A stretch of DNA of 64,000 nucleotides from Adiantum capillus-veneris (taxonomy: Eukaryota; Streptophyta; Polypodiopsida; Polypodiales; Pteridaceae): the NCBI GenBank assembly GCA_014529385.2, contig CM043953.1, positions 110,740,549 through 110,804,548 on the forward strand, read 5' to 3'. The notes under the pieces were generated by a model, which saw only the letters and a program-made list of their open reading frames with translations, was not told the origin of the DNA and searched no databases. Made by a program: the position numbers and the translations under genes. Below are positions 34,633-46,831 of this stretch, in pieces. Each line of letters starts with the position of its first letter. The stretch's first letter is position 1.

Positions 34633-34646
34633 TCGGAGGGGGAGAG
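34633..34646 (+). other. Polypurine tract of element 4
   Basis: The purine run GGAGGGGGAGAG ends directly at the 3' LTR start TGTTAAAAGG. Confidence 0.85.
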
Positions 34647-35712
34647 TGTTAAAAGGTCAACCTTTCAACAACACTTCCACAAAGATTCCATAAAGATTCC
34701 TCAAAGATACTCTAAAGATTCTAACTAAAGATGTTGATGAAGTGATGAAGACAAAGATGGATGCTATAATGTGAAGATACAAGCTCATGGACATCATCGA
34801 ATATCCCGTTATTATTATTTTGAGCCATTACAGCCACTTTTGTAATGTTTACGGGAACTTCATATTTTAAGTCGGCAATTGTATTTTGGCCACAGCTGCT
34901 TGTTGGATGAGCAAAGCCAGATCACGGTGTTGTAATTAAGCTCTATAGAAGCCTAGGGACAAATCAGGTCATTTTGGTCGGACATTAGGTTTTCTAAGGC
35001 TTAGTATATAAGCCAAAACCTAAAGCATTGTAAAAGGACTTCTAATAAATCTGATCTTCTGTGTCGTTGGGAGACTGCGAGAGAGTGAGAGAGTGTGTGT
35101 GTGTGCTACAGGAGCTACGGTGGTCGGAATCGCAAATGGAGAGCAGCAGTGAGTTGCCCATGAGGAGAGCTACGCGTTGATGCTTACATCACACGCGTTC
35201 GTTTGTGTTTTGGCAAATTCACCCGCGAGCTACTTTTGGAGTTTCGGTGAGTAACTGTTGTCCGCTTTTGCATTTCAGCATATCCACGCAATCAGAGCGA
35301 GTAGAGCTACACATTAGGCACTTTAGTTTTCGGAAACGTCGACCTGTAAAAACCGATCAGACATCCTACGCGTTTTCTGCACGGAGGGTATTAAGTAGGT
35401 TTTTTTGGTCACGGACCTTAGGGAGAGTGGCCTATTGGTGTTGGTAGGATATCCCTCAAGTTTCGTAACATTTCAAGAACATCTAATGGGCTTTTGGCTT
35501 GCGGTAGTATCATAGGAGACTCTCGCATTCACATAACCGATAGCATGTAGAGTTGATATCTTTGTAGGAAGTAGTCATTAGTCGGTCGAGTAGAGGTTGA
35601 CACCCTTTGCTTGCTTCCACGCGCCTGCGGGTCGAGCTTCGTGCTCAGTTGACATTATATGTTAGGTGAGTTCTCGCTATGCTGACGTCCGTCGCGTTGT
35701 ATCCGTCCAACA
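34647..35712 (+). repeat. 3' LTR of element 4
   Basis: 1066 bp, similar to 25661-26732 with scattered substitutions and a different micro-repeat number near its start. TATATAAG lies at 35005-35012 and AATAAA at 35044-35049. A palindrome half-site (AGACATCCTACGCG) begins at 35359, better preserved than in the 5' LTR. Confidence 0.92.
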
Positions 35713-37197
35713 ACCATGCAGTCAGAGATGACAGCTCTGCATAAAAACAAGACATGGAAGCTAGTTAAATTACCACAGGGCAAAAAGGCTCTACCTTGTA
35801 AATGGGTTTACAGGTATAAGATCACTGCTCATGATAGTCAACCAAAGTACAAAGCAAGGCTTGTTGCCAAGGGCTTTAAGCAAGAACAAGGCATTGACTT
35901 TGATGAAGTCTTCTCTCCGGTGGTCAAGATGACTACATTGAGATGCTTTCTTGCATTGGTTGCCATATTAGATTTGGTGTTGCACCAAATGGATGTCAAG
36001 ACAGCGTTCTTGCATGGTGATTTATATGTGGAAATTTACATGCAACAGCCAGAAGGGTTTGTTGAGAAAGGCAAGGAAGATTGGGTATGCCAGTTGTTAA
36101 AGAGTTTTTATGGCTTAAAACAATCACCGAGGGCATGGTACCATAAATTCCACAAGTTTATGCTTTCTCAAGGCTACAAACGTAGTGAGTTCGATCACTG
36201 TCTATATACAAAGAAGGCTAAGGATGGTAGTTGGCTGATCCTTATTTTGTATGTGGATGACATGTTGATTGCTGGCAAGCACTTGGAAGAAATTTCAGCT
36301 TTGAAGTCAAAGATGGCAAAATCTTTTGACATGAAAGACATGGGTGAGGCAAGTCATATACTTGGTATGCGCATTGAGAGAGACAGATCAAAGAAGTTGA
36401 TTTGGTTATCTCAAACAGAGTATATTGACAAGGTTTTGCAACGTTTCAATATGGAGAAGGGAAAGGCATTGAGTGTTCCATTGCCACCATATGTGAAACT
36501 TAGCAAACAAGATTGTCCTGTGTCTGAGGAAGAACATGCTGAAATGGATAAGATTCCATATGCGTCTGCAGTGGGTAGTTTAATGTATGCAATGATTGCT
36601 TCGCCCAGACATTGCATTTGCAGTGGGAGTAGTAAGTCGATACATGTCAAACCCAGGCAAGAAACAATGAAAGGAATATTGAGATACCTGAAAGCTACAA
36701 AGAGTATGCGTATATGCTATGGGAGTCAGGAGCTAAGTGTAAAGGGTTTTACAGACTCAGATTATGCAGGTGACTTAGACAACCGAAGGTCTACGTCAGG
36801 GTATGTCTTTACATTGGCTGGTGGAGCAGTATCATGGCATTCTAGATTACAAGATTGTGTTACTCAGTCTACTACAGAGGCTGAATATGTTGCAGCATCA
36901 GAGGCATGCAAAGAATCAATTTGGATTAATCGACTAGTAACAGATTTGGGAATCAAAGAAGAGATGCCTATGTTATATTGTGATAGTCAAAGTGCTATAC
37001 AATTGGCTCGCAATCCAGTTTATCACTCAAAGACAAAGCATGTGGATGTGAAGTATCATTTCATCAGGGAAATGCTCGAGGATAAGCAACTTCAGCTTGT
37101 CAAAGTTCACACCATAGAAAATCCTGCTGATCTACTTACAAAAGGACTTCCCTCAGAGAGCTTTGCGCATTTTCGCAAGCAGTTAGGTGTAGGGTAG
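35713..37197 (+). pseudogene. Copia reverse transcriptase and RNase H (element 3, 3' part)
   Basis: This resumes the copia polyprotein directly after element 4. RT motifs: KWVYRYK, KARLVAKGFKQEQGIDFDE, HQMDVKTAFLHGDL, FYGLKQSPRAWY and the active site YVDDM. RNase H motifs: DSDYAGD, STTEAEYVA, YCDSQSAI and KTKHVDVKYHFIRE. Between about 36600 and 36668 the conserved RPDIAFAVG block is in the +1 frame, so two small indels have shifted and then restored the frame. ATG 35716 is not a true start. Confidence 0.92.
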
Positions 37198-37270
37198 TAC
37201 ATCACTTCTCTACATCTCTTGTATATTAGCTTGTATAGTAGCTTCTCTCACACTTAAAGTACCACATTGG

Positions 37271-37286
37271 ACTTTAAGTGGGAGGT
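37271..37286 (+). other. Polypurine tract of element 3
   Basis: AAGTGGGAGGT lies directly before the 3' LTR, the usual copia form. Confidence 0.85.
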
Positions 37287-37478
37287 TGTTGGGGTATAAA
37301 GCCCAATGTGGTCGCCTAGGTAAGTGGGCGGGCCGCCAGGTATGTACACATATTCTTTTGTAAAAACCTAATAAGAACTCACTATGCTCTACACATTACA
37401 GTAGAGCGAGTTCACCATATCGTCGTGCTCTTCTTCTCGCACTCTCTCTCGCGTCGCACTTCCGCTCGTACTTCTTCA
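37287..37478 (+). repeat. 3' LTR of element 3
   Basis: 192 bp, about four differences from 21882-22073. Confidence 0.93.
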
Positions 37479-37483
37479 CCAAG

Positions 37484-37689
37484 CACATCATGTTTATGGT
37501 TTGGCCCATTCAAGTGTATTCAATCCAAGCATAGCTCAATCAGGGAGTATGAAATTACACAAGGAAGTGTATATATCAAAAAAAGGTGAAGGAAAGGGAG
37601 TCAACTATTAAACATGTGAATTTGAGTGTTACAAAGTGACATTCAATTACTTCAGAGTTGATCAAGTGTTTCACACACTACCCATTGAT
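37484..37689. other. Flank left of the Ty3 remnant
   Basis: No feature seen. It probably belongs to the decayed integrase/3' end of the remnant or to its target. Confidence 0.35.
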
Positions 37690-40309
37690 TAACTCTTTCA
37701 GTTTGACCATCTATTTTTGGATGATCAGTCGTACTAAGATTAAGTGTAGTTTCCAAATTGTGGAAGACATCGAACTTTCAATTTCTGTGATACTAGCTAG
37801 AAGACCGTAGAGTCTATATATATGCTCTATAAATAGCCTTGCTAGTTCTGGTGTCTTAATTGTAGTCTTAGTGATAATGAATTGGCCCATCTTTGTTAGA
37901 CAATCTACAATTACCCATATGGCATCATGGCCACGATTTGAAGTGAGGGATCCCTTCTTAAAATTGCACTCCACACTTTAGCATATAATTGATCTCATGC
38001 ACACTTGCCACATAATGACTCCAGAATAAGAGATCACATGACCGAGGTAATGTATCTCTGTTTTAAATAAATCGCACTTGCTCGGCTTAGTATACATGGT
38101 GTGAGTTCATAGCTATTCGAACACTACTCATAAGTGTTCTATGCGTTCATCTTCAATCTTATTGTAAATGAGAATGTCATCAAGGAAAAGCACAATAAAT
38201 TTTCCAAGATAGGGACATAAGACACTATCCACGAGTGTCATAAATGTAGCTGGAGCATTGGTTAAACCAAAAGGCATAACCAAAAATTCAAAATGCCCGA
38301 ACCGTGTTCTTAAGGCGGTTTTAGAGATATCTTTCAAAAGGATACGCACCTGGTGGTATCTTGAACAAAGATCTATCTTTGTGTAGTATCTTGCTCCATG
38401 GAGTTGATCAAACAACTCATTCACTCGAGGCAAAGGATACTTGTTCTTGATGGTTATGGCGTTTACTTCGCGATAATCTACACACATGCACATAGTACCA
38501 CCTGTCTTTTTTACTAATAGAATTGGCAATGCCCAAGGCGAAGTACTATGTCTAATGAAATTACGGGCGAGGTAGTCAGCCAACTAAATCTCAAACTCCT
38601 TGGCCTCACTAGCACGCATATGATAAGGTGGTTCACTCGCTGGTTTAGTGCCCGATAGGACATCTATGCCATGCTGCACATCACATGTATGGGGTAAACC
38701 TGACGGTAAATCACTTGAGAATACATCACTATACTCCGTGAGTAAGTGAGTCAGCTTTTGCCGTGCAAAAGGAGAAAGTAAACTAGAGTTATGCTGGGAT
38801 GGAGGGTCTTGTAATTCCTTCAATGTTTGTTTTACAACACTTGCACGTTGCTCAATAGAATTAGAATTGAGAGCACTTTGCTCTTTAGAATTGTTAGCAC
38901 TTTTATTTTGTAAAATAGAAATCTCAGTTGTACATATAAGAGGTGCAGATGGTATATTTTTGTTACCAAGCAAAGGGACATGTTTACCATTGCATTCGCC
39001 ATAAAGGATAAGGAGTTGTGTTCATAACTAGTGTGCAATGTGTTTCTTAAACCATTCAGCTACTCCCATCCTAAAACTACATCAATATGGTCCATGTTCA
39101 TAAGTCAAAAGTCAAGGGTCATGGAATGATCTTGAACAATAATATCAACCCCTTGAACTACTGTATCCCATACTTCTTTATCATTTCCAGACATCTGTTC
39201 TACCACAAACTTGTGGGAGCAGGGAGTCTATGTACGGTTTAATTTCTTGACTAGCTTACAGTTCAAGAAGTTATGAGTTGCACCATCATCTACTAAAATA
39301 TGAACACATTGTCCGTTAATAGTGCCATGCATGCGAATCAACTCATGGGGGCCAAAGGTGGGCTGCCACATTGAAGTAGGCACACAACACTTGTGCTTTT
39401 CTTCCATATGAAGAACCTCTACAACACAATATTTAGGAGATGAATCTAATGTGAGGCATTGCACCGTGTGCATGGCCTTTTCTTTGCCTTGCAAAAGAGG
39501 TGAATCCTTCTTGTTATGCTGGTTCAAAAGACATCTGAAACACAAATTGGGTTTCTTTGCACGCTCAAAGTAGACAATGCTGAGAGACCCAGGTGTATCT
39601 CGTGATTTCTTAGGCTTCTTAGCCTCTTGTGGGTGTGGAGAGGTATATTTTCTCTTGTTCCTCTTGGAACGTGTGGGAGATCTACCTTGCCTTTGGCTAT
39701 TAGACAAATTGCTCTTAGAAAAAGTATTCTGAAAGTAGGGAACATTTCCCTACCTCTCTTGGTCATCATCATATCTTTGGGCATGACCGATGGCTTCTTC
39801 TAAATTTTTTGGATGTTGGGTCTTGACATGAAGAAGATATTCTTTATCAAGATCCCTATTAAAACCTCGTATCTTTGGAAATTCATCTAGACCTTCTAGT
39901 TTTAATATGATTTTCTGATACTTGGAAAGATTACTGAGTGAGAAAGAGGCCAGACATGCGGCATGCATCCCATGCTAACCAATTCTTATCCTCTTAATTG
40001 GATTCCAAACTCTTTGGAGAAAGAAGCTTGAAACAAAGCCCAAGACGGAGGATGAGCATCTATTGGAAATATCATCCACCACTCATAGGCCTTGCCTTTA
40101 AGAGATAGACTTGTTTCCACAACTATCTTAATATCCGAGGTGTGTATCAGCCTATGAATATCACTCCATTTATGTAAGAACGTATTGACCAAATCCTTGT
40201 TGCGATCACACTCTTCACCGTGAAACTCAAGAATGGTGATATTCTTAAGTAATGCATTGCTACCTTCTACATCTTCTGAAGCACTTGCCTCATGGACTCC
40301 TTGAGTCAT
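37690..40309 (-). pseudogene. Decayed chromovirus-like Ty3 gag-pol remnant, element 5
   Basis: Read from right to left: Gag (40309-39750; KGKAYEWWMIF, FSKEFG); a knuckle missing its last Cys (CFRCLLNQHNKKDS); protease (ILVDDGATHNFLN, about 39280); reverse transcriptase (38583-38128; [22 protein letters not shown], active site FLDDI); the RT thumb (TKPSKCDLFKTEIHYLGHV) to about 38010; then at once the integrase core (37974-37690; GHDAIWVIVDCLTK). RNase H and the integrase zinc domain are deleted. Several stops and frame changes show it is dead. No LTR of this element was identified. Confidence 0.85.
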
Positions 40310-41006
40310 GCGAGCTTGGGTTCCTTGGACTATGCCAGCTTGGGCTCATTGAGACTTCTGTGAATTCATAAATTTTACAAGTAGCTTAGTAAGGTTTGTA
40401 AAAATTTTCATTTAATGCAGAGAGGTTGCGTTCAAGTACGCTTTGACAAATTTCCAAAGTCTTGAAAGCATCCATTTTTACAAGGCCATGACTCCTAGAT
40501 CATCATCGTCATGCATATTAATGTCGACAGTACCCGTGGTGTCCGGATTTGATGTGCGTGCTCAAAATCAAAAGTGTGTGTAGGTGGATATCCTCACTGG
40601 CCATGGTAAACACACGTGAATGTAGAGAGAAAAAAAAACGTCAACTTGTACCTTGTACATCTTGAAGTCTTTGTGTTTTTTATGCTCGGTGACTTTTGCG
40701 TTGAATGCAATTATCACCTTGCGAAAATTGTAGCGCTTCACGTCTTGTTCTTCGTAAGAACACCTTCGTTGATTCTTCACAAAAACTCGTCGTTTTTTGA
40801 AGGATTTTGTTCACTTGTGAAGCTTCTTCCTTAAAGAAAAAGGAATTTTGGAAGAGAATTTTCCTTTCTCTAAGAAGTGAAAAGGAAGGTAAAACACTAC
40901 CTTGATGTTTGTACCTTTCCTTTCCTTCTACCTTTCTTTGTCAACTCAAGTATGCTATCTTTCCTTGTTGTATATAACAAGGCTCAATAGCTTGGATGGT
41001 AGGGAG
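40310..41006. other. Probable leader of the Ty3 remnant
   Basis: It lies upstream (minus strand) of the Gag frame. No domain and no confident LTR or primer-binding site was found. Confidence 0.4.
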
Positions 41007-41224
41007 TGTTGGAATTAGGGTTGCAGAGAAACACACACAACTTGGAGAAGACGAAGGAATCTCAAGGCACACAATGGTGAGTATGTTACTTAGTGTGCAA
41101 TGGAAAGATAGTGATGGGCGTATAATATGCAATGCTTGGGGGAAAAAACCTCCTAAAGAGGGAAACAATGCCCCGACGGTCCTAGTGTGTTCACACACAT
41201 CACTACCACATGTATATGGTAACA
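41007..41224 (-). repeat. 3' LTR of element 6
   Basis: 218 bp, TGTTGGAATTAG to GGTAACA on the plus strand. It is similar to 45943-46167 with several substitutions and small indels. A purine tract (CCAGGGGGATT on the minus strand) adjoins it. Confidence 0.88.
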
Positions 41225-41424
41225 AATCCCCCTGGAGTGATGCAGTGAACGAGACTGACACATGAGTAAAGGGAAGTGCCATGCCCTGAGGACATGATCA
41301 GTCCACAAAGGGGAGTAAGCCCAAAGCTTTGCGGAAAGCTTCAAGCTTCTCACGAGACAATGCCTTTGTGAAAAGATCTGCAAGGTGTCCTGTGTTGGCA
41401 CATAAGCTAAGCTAATCTCTCCTG

Positions 41425-44400
41425 CTAAGAGCCTCTCCCTGACATAGTGGTATGCACCTCAATGTGCTTTGTGCGAGCATGAAAAATTGGGTTCCTCGCA
41501 ATTGTCAATGCGCTCTGACTGTCAGTGTAGATAGTGTTGGTAGTGTCCTGTCCAACACCCAAATCAGCCATAAGGCGTCTGAGCCATACACACTCAAACG
41601 TACATGTGAAGACTGCCCTGTACTCAGCCTCACAACTCGAAGTGGACACAGTAGGTTGCTTCTTGCTCAACCATGATATACATAAGCATGAAAGAAAAAC
41701 CACTTGTGGACACTCGCGTGTCAAAACAACCAGCCCAATCTGACTCCGAAAAAGCATGTAAGTCTGGCGGCAATGATCCCCCCTTGGGATAAAACAAGCC
41801 AAGATGTAAAGTGCCACTAAGGTAGCAAAAAATCCTCTCTTGACAGCCTGCCAATGCTTAGACCCTGGGCTATGCATAAATCTGCTGACCTGTGAGACTG
41901 CAAACTGAGTATCGGGCCTTGTGTTGCATACATAAATGAGGCAACAAACAACAGTTTGGTAAAGAGTGACATTCGCATGATCACCATCATCATGTAGACT
42001 CAACTTCAAACCTGTTTCCATGGGAGTGGCAATAGGTTTGCAATCCTCAAGTCTAAACTTACATAGCAATGTCTCTATGTAACTTTTTTGACACAAGGAA
42101 ATACCACCATCACACTGCTTAAACTGTATACCCAAGTACTGATGCAACAACCCCAAATATTTCATCTTGAAAGTAGCATTCAAATCAGCCTTAAATTAAA
42201 CAATATGTCTCTCATTTGGTCCAGTGATCAGCAAATCATCGACATAAAGAACCACAATGAGAAGTACATCACCCTCACGCTTTACATACAATGTGATTTC
42301 TGTTGGACTGTTACGAAAGCCTCATTTGACCAAATGAGTGTTAGATTCCTCATACCAATCACGAGGAGATTGATTCAACCCATACAAAGCCTTCTTACAT
42401 CTGCACACTCTGTCCTCTTGTCCTTTTATGACAAAACCGCAAGGCTGCGTTACATAAACTTCCTCAAATATGTCACCATTCAAGAAAGCAGTAACAATGT
42501 CTGATCGATGTACATCCCAACCAAAATGAGCTGCCAATGCACATAGAAAACGCACAATAGTCATACGACAAGTAGGAGCAAAAGTCTCTTCATAATCTAT
42601 GCCTTTTTGCTGTGCATAACCCTTTGCAACAAGTCGAGCCTTATGGCGATCGATCTCACCATCCGGCTTGCGTTTCAACTTGTAAACCCACTTCGTACCA
42701 ATGGCCTTTTTGCCAGGAAGAAAATCACATAAAGTCCATGTGTCATTTTCTATAAGTGCATCATATTCTGATTGCATGGTAGCCATCCAATTTTCCGAAT
42801 TCTGTGCTTAATCAAAAGACAAAGGCTCCTCAACATCATGTAAGCTAGACACAGCCAAAGCATAACAATCCGATGCATAAGATGCATGGTGAGAGTCTGA
42901 ACGAGTACGACTAGACAAAGGTGCATCCAATTTACTGTCACGGAAAGTGTGCACCATCCATTTTGGCATACCTCTAGCCTGCTCATTTTCAGCCCTTTTC
43001 TCATCATGAACTACATCATGTACATCTGCATCCGTAATAGGCTAATCCGTAACATTTTCATAAACCCCCATAGGCTGTACATTTGCCTCATTGGAACTTA
43101 CATTCGTATTTCCACCACTGAAAAGAGGAAACAAAGTGTCATAAATGTCTTGTTAGCTTACATTATTGTCTCTAGTACATGATAGTAAGGGCTGAACAGA
43201 ATGTTCCACAAACACTACATCCTGTGAAACCAGAATAAGTTTTGTTTGCGAATGATACAACCTGTAACCTTTGCTTTCAGCACTATAACCAATAAAAATA
43301 CATTTGACAGCCTTATCATCCAATTTTCTGCACTAGTGTGTTTGTGGCACCAAAGCATATGCGGAACAACCAAAAACACGCATGTGCTCAATAGAAGGCT
43401 TTCTATCATGCCATGCTTCATATGGAGTAATAGACTACAAAGCTTTCGTAGGACACCTGTTTAGTACATAAGTGGCACACATGATGGCCTCAAACCAAAA
43501 AGAATGTGGCAAAGCTTGACGTTTGACCATACATCGTGCCATTTTTGTGAGTGACCTGTTTTTCCTCTTAGCAACACCATTTTACTGAGGTGTATAATGC
43601 ACTGTACATTGGTGTTTTATCCAAAGACTAGCAAGAAATGCATTGAATTCATGAAACATATACTCCCCCTCTCGATTGGAACGAAGGGTGCCCATAGTAC
43701 ATTTCGAGACATTTTTAGCCATAGCTAGAAATTGTTTGAAGCACATAAAAACTTCGGACTTCGCTTTAAGAGAAAATACCCATGCATGCCTGGAGTAATC
43801 ATCAATGAAATTCACGAAGTAAAGGTAATTGCCCAAGGACGGAGTTTGCATGGGCCCACAAACATCACTATGCATAAGCTGCAACCTGCATGTGGCCCGA
43901 ATTGAACCATCCTTTAGAAACTTAGAATGCTACATCTTACCCAAAATACAGCCTTCACAAACATGTTTGATAGGTACTTCAAGAGGCGGCAAAGAAGCAA
44001 CCATATTAGATTTTTGCAAACGCAGCAAACTGGCAAAATTCAGATGACCAAAACGTGCATGCCAAAATTTTGCATTTGAAATAGCCCTTGAATCTGCAAC
44101 TGCATTTGAAAAATTTTATCCACACTTGTCATACAAAGTGAGCTCATACAGCCCACAACACACAAGCCCAGATGGAACAATTTCATCACCAAAACTGAGA
44201 TCTTGAACTTTACATCTGTCATCCACAAATTTGACTACAAGTGCAAGTCTAGCAAGTGCGGATATAGACAAGAGATTCTTCTTGATCCCAGGTACATAAA
44301 GTGCATCAACAAGTGTGAAGGAACTGCCATTTGCAGCAGTAAGCACAATCTTTCCAACTCCTTGAACCGGATAAGAGGCATTGTTGGCACAAGTGACTGA

Positions 44401-45579
44401 ATTCCCATGAGGGACACACTTGAGAGAGGTGAACAATTCACGATGTGAGGTAATGTGCTTCGTAGCACCACTGTCAAAATACCACACATGTGAATCTGTA
44501 GCAATTGACAAGCATGCATCATGGGCAACAGGATTTTAAGTGCACTCTACACTAAAAGCCCATTCTGCATCAACATCAGCAACAGAGTCTCCTTTCACAG
44601 AAGACTCAACAATGGCTGTATTTGTAGTGGAACCAGCATTTGCAGTGAAACCATCCTCTTTCTTCTTAGCCTCTCTGGCCTTCAACTTAGGCCCACTGCT
44701 TGATCAAGTGATCATTAGCTTTACAATAATGGCAACACATCTTCTTTTTTCCCTTATCACCAAAATTTCCAGACGAATTGCTGCCAGCAGAAGCATTAGG
44801 AACAGAAGTTTTGCCACTCGCAGTAGAACCATAAGAAGTGGTTGCATTGCTGTTACCACCCTTTCTTTGAGAAGCAATAAAAGCCTGTTCAATTGCACGC
44901 TGTCTAGTCCTGTTTTTTTTTGGAACGTGACTCTTGCAACAACAATGTGCATAATGCATCAAACTTGAAAACTTGTCTATTTCCTTGGGTCATCAGTCTC
45001 CATGTTCTAGCAAAAGTCTGGTAGGAATCTGGTAAGGCATCAAGAACAGTCTGCACAAGGGAACTGTCTGAAATGACTTCTCCTACAAAATAAGCTGCTC
45101 ATTGATATCCTTGACACCAGCAAGGAAAGTGTCCATATCATCTTTCTCATGCATAATGTTCGCTCCAGCTCTTTACGCAGCAAAGCAATTTTAGCCTCAT
45201 TGCGACTTGCATAAAGACCAGCCAAAATATCCCAAGCCTGCTTTGCAGATTTTGCTGAACGGATGTGAGGAACAATGGTGCGCTTCACAGACAACACAAT
45301 CAATGCATGAGCTTGCGCATCCTTTACATCCCAACGAGCTTGTTCTGCCGTAGGTAAAACAACTCTAATAGCAGCAATCCTTGCAGCAAGACCTGCAACA
45401 TCCTCAACATCGCCTACATCCTCAAAACCAGGATGTACATCAATGCCTTGCACAATATTCCAGACGCCCTTTGACACAAGAACGTGTTGCATCATATAAG
45501 TCCACATAGGGTAATTGTTCCCATCCAACCTGTCCTCAGCAGAAAACATCTTGAAGACATCTATGTTGTTGTCAGCCAT
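41425..45579 (-). pseudogene. Copia gag-pol of element 6, multiple frame breaks
   Basis: Gag starts at ATG 45579 (MADNNIDVFKMFS; DGNNYPMWTYMMQ). It is frameshifted near 45150. The zinc knuckle has lost its final Cys (CHYCKANDHLIKQW). Protease is recognisable (VWYFDSGATKHITSH, near 44470). Integrase is in pieces (SDVCGPMQTPSLG, FIDDYSRHAWVF at 43884-43780). Reverse transcriptase is at 42790-42180 (KWVYKLKR, KARLVAKGYAQQKGIDYEE, YGLNQSPRDWY, and YVDDLL just before the next stretch). RNase H is at 41900-41425 (SCEAEYRAV, YTDSQSALTIARNP, RTKHIEV). Many stops separate the pieces. Confidence 0.88.
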
Positions 45580-45928
45580 GGTAAATGCTACACCTGATGT
45601 GAAAACTGCCCAAAAATAGGAGAAACGGAGCAGGAACAACACGTGCTATATAGCACAAACCGTAGAAGACTGTAAGACACATGTTATGCAGAAAAAGGCA
45701 CTGACAGAAATTTTGCACAAAATGACGAAATTGCCTGTGCAGACCTTCCTGTAGTGGAAATGGAGGCCGAAATGAGCCCGAATCAGAAATCTGAGCAGAT
45801 TGAGCTTTATGAGCTTGCCCGAAATATTTGTCGACTTGTGAACACTCGCCAAACCTCACTGTAATCGAAGAAAGTGAGCAGGCGTGTGCTAGAGCAGCTG
45901 ACGACTAAGCTCGGGAGGACGTAACCCG

Positions 45929-45940
45929 CTCTGATACCAA
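45929..45940 (-). other. Primer-binding site of element 6 (initiator tRNA-Met)
   Basis: The minus strand reads TGGTATCAGAGC, two bases from the 5' LTR. Confidence 0.9.
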
Positions 45941-45942
45941 TT

Positions 45943-46167
45943 GTTGGAATTAGGGTTGCAGAGAAATGCACACAGCTTGGAGAAGACGAAGGAAGCTCAA
46001 GGCACACAATGGTGAGTATGTTACTTAGTGTGTAATGGAAAGATAGATAGCCCTAGAGTGATGGCGTATATACAATGCTGGGGGGAAAAAACCTCCTAAA
46101 GAGGGAAAAAATGCCCCGGAGATCCTAGTGTGTTCACACACATCACTACCACATGTATATGGTAACA
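45943..46167 (-). repeat. 5' LTR of element 6
   Basis: 225 bp, matching 41007-41224. Confidence 0.88.
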
Positions 46168-46817
46168 AGGAGTTGGCCTCTTACCCTCATGGGGTGGGTG
46201 CAACCCTCCTTCATGCAAGGGTTTAGAGGGTCTTCCTACGTGCACAGCCAACGACACCAATGGAGCCTTGGTGCCATAGAGTTGCCGATCGAGTTTTCCT
46301 TGGTCTCCCACCTTCATCGCCCGCTGTGAGGTGGCTACAGTCGCTGTTCGATTTCTACTTCGTGTGTTCCGCACACAACTCTGTGCGTGCCTTCTTTTTG
46401 CTGCGCTATGGAGGGCGTACATGTCTTTCCTGCTTGTTGCCTGCAGAGTGTGGGAGAGGAGATGTGTATCGCATGCACATGCAACTCGATTTTCCCCTTT
46501 CGTGAAATAGCTTGAATACCAATGAAAAGACGAGAGTAATGCCATGTGCTACTCCCCACCCAACCATGCTAGTCTCCACTCAACCATGCTATCTTATTGC
46601 CTCCCCCTAGCATACACACTGTCCGGCCGTGCCGGTGGCCTTGCTCGTAGGACCTGTGTCCTTACAGTACTACCATGAAAACGGAGGTCCAAGATGTGGC
46701 CGAATTAGAATCCCAAAGGCTATGTCACCTTACAAATGCTTAGCAAATTTCAAGTTGATGTTATCAAGAAAATGAGCCAAGAGGGTCCTGGCAATGCTAC
46801 CCGAGATGCCAAAGCCT
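46168..46817. other. Probable interior leader of an older copia copy
   Basis: This lies between element 6 and the primer-binding site at 46818. No coding motif was recognised. Its position suggests it is minus-strand interior of the older element into which element 6 inserted. Confidence 0.35.
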
Positions 46818-46829
46818 GCTCTGATACCA
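46818..46829 (-). other. Primer-binding site of an older copia copy
   Basis: The minus strand reads TGGTATCAGAGC, two bases from the LTR at 46832. Confidence 0.8.
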
Positions 46830-46831
46830 AT

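Larger units (their letters stand above)
25661..35712 (+). mobile_element. Pol-less 10-kb LTR retrotransposon, element 4, nested in element 3
   Basis: LTRs of 1072 and 1066 bp (TGTTAAAAGG to CCAACA) flank a 7.9-kb interior with a Ty3-type primer-binding site and a polypurine tract. It sits in the copia gene with GCCAT before and ACCAT after, a 5-bp target duplication with one mismatch. The copia frame continues exactly across the duplicated bases. The interior has gag- and protease-like frames but no reverse transcriptase, RNase H or integrase that I can find, so it would need help in trans. Large LARD-type elements are the closest known class, although LARDs usually lack long frames. Confidence 0.9.
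21882..37478 (+). mobile_element. Ty1/copia retrotransposon, element 3, split by element 4
   Basis: Two 192-bp LTRs (TGTTGGGG to TTCA) with about four differences flank a copia gag-pol in the order protease, integrase, reverse transcriptase, RNase H. Element 4 (25661-35712) is inserted between integrase and reverse transcriptase. The flanks read CCAGG (21877-21881) and CCAAG (37479-37483), an imperfect target duplication. Confidence 0.93.
41007..46167 (-). mobile_element. Ty1/copia retrotransposon, element 6, decayed
   Basis: LTRs at 41007-41224 and 45943-46167 flank a minus-strand copia gag-pol. The primer-binding site adjoins the right LTR. The bases next to the LTRs are GGGAG (left) and AGGAG (right), a target duplication with one mismatch. 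The frames are broken throughout. Confidence 0.9.
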
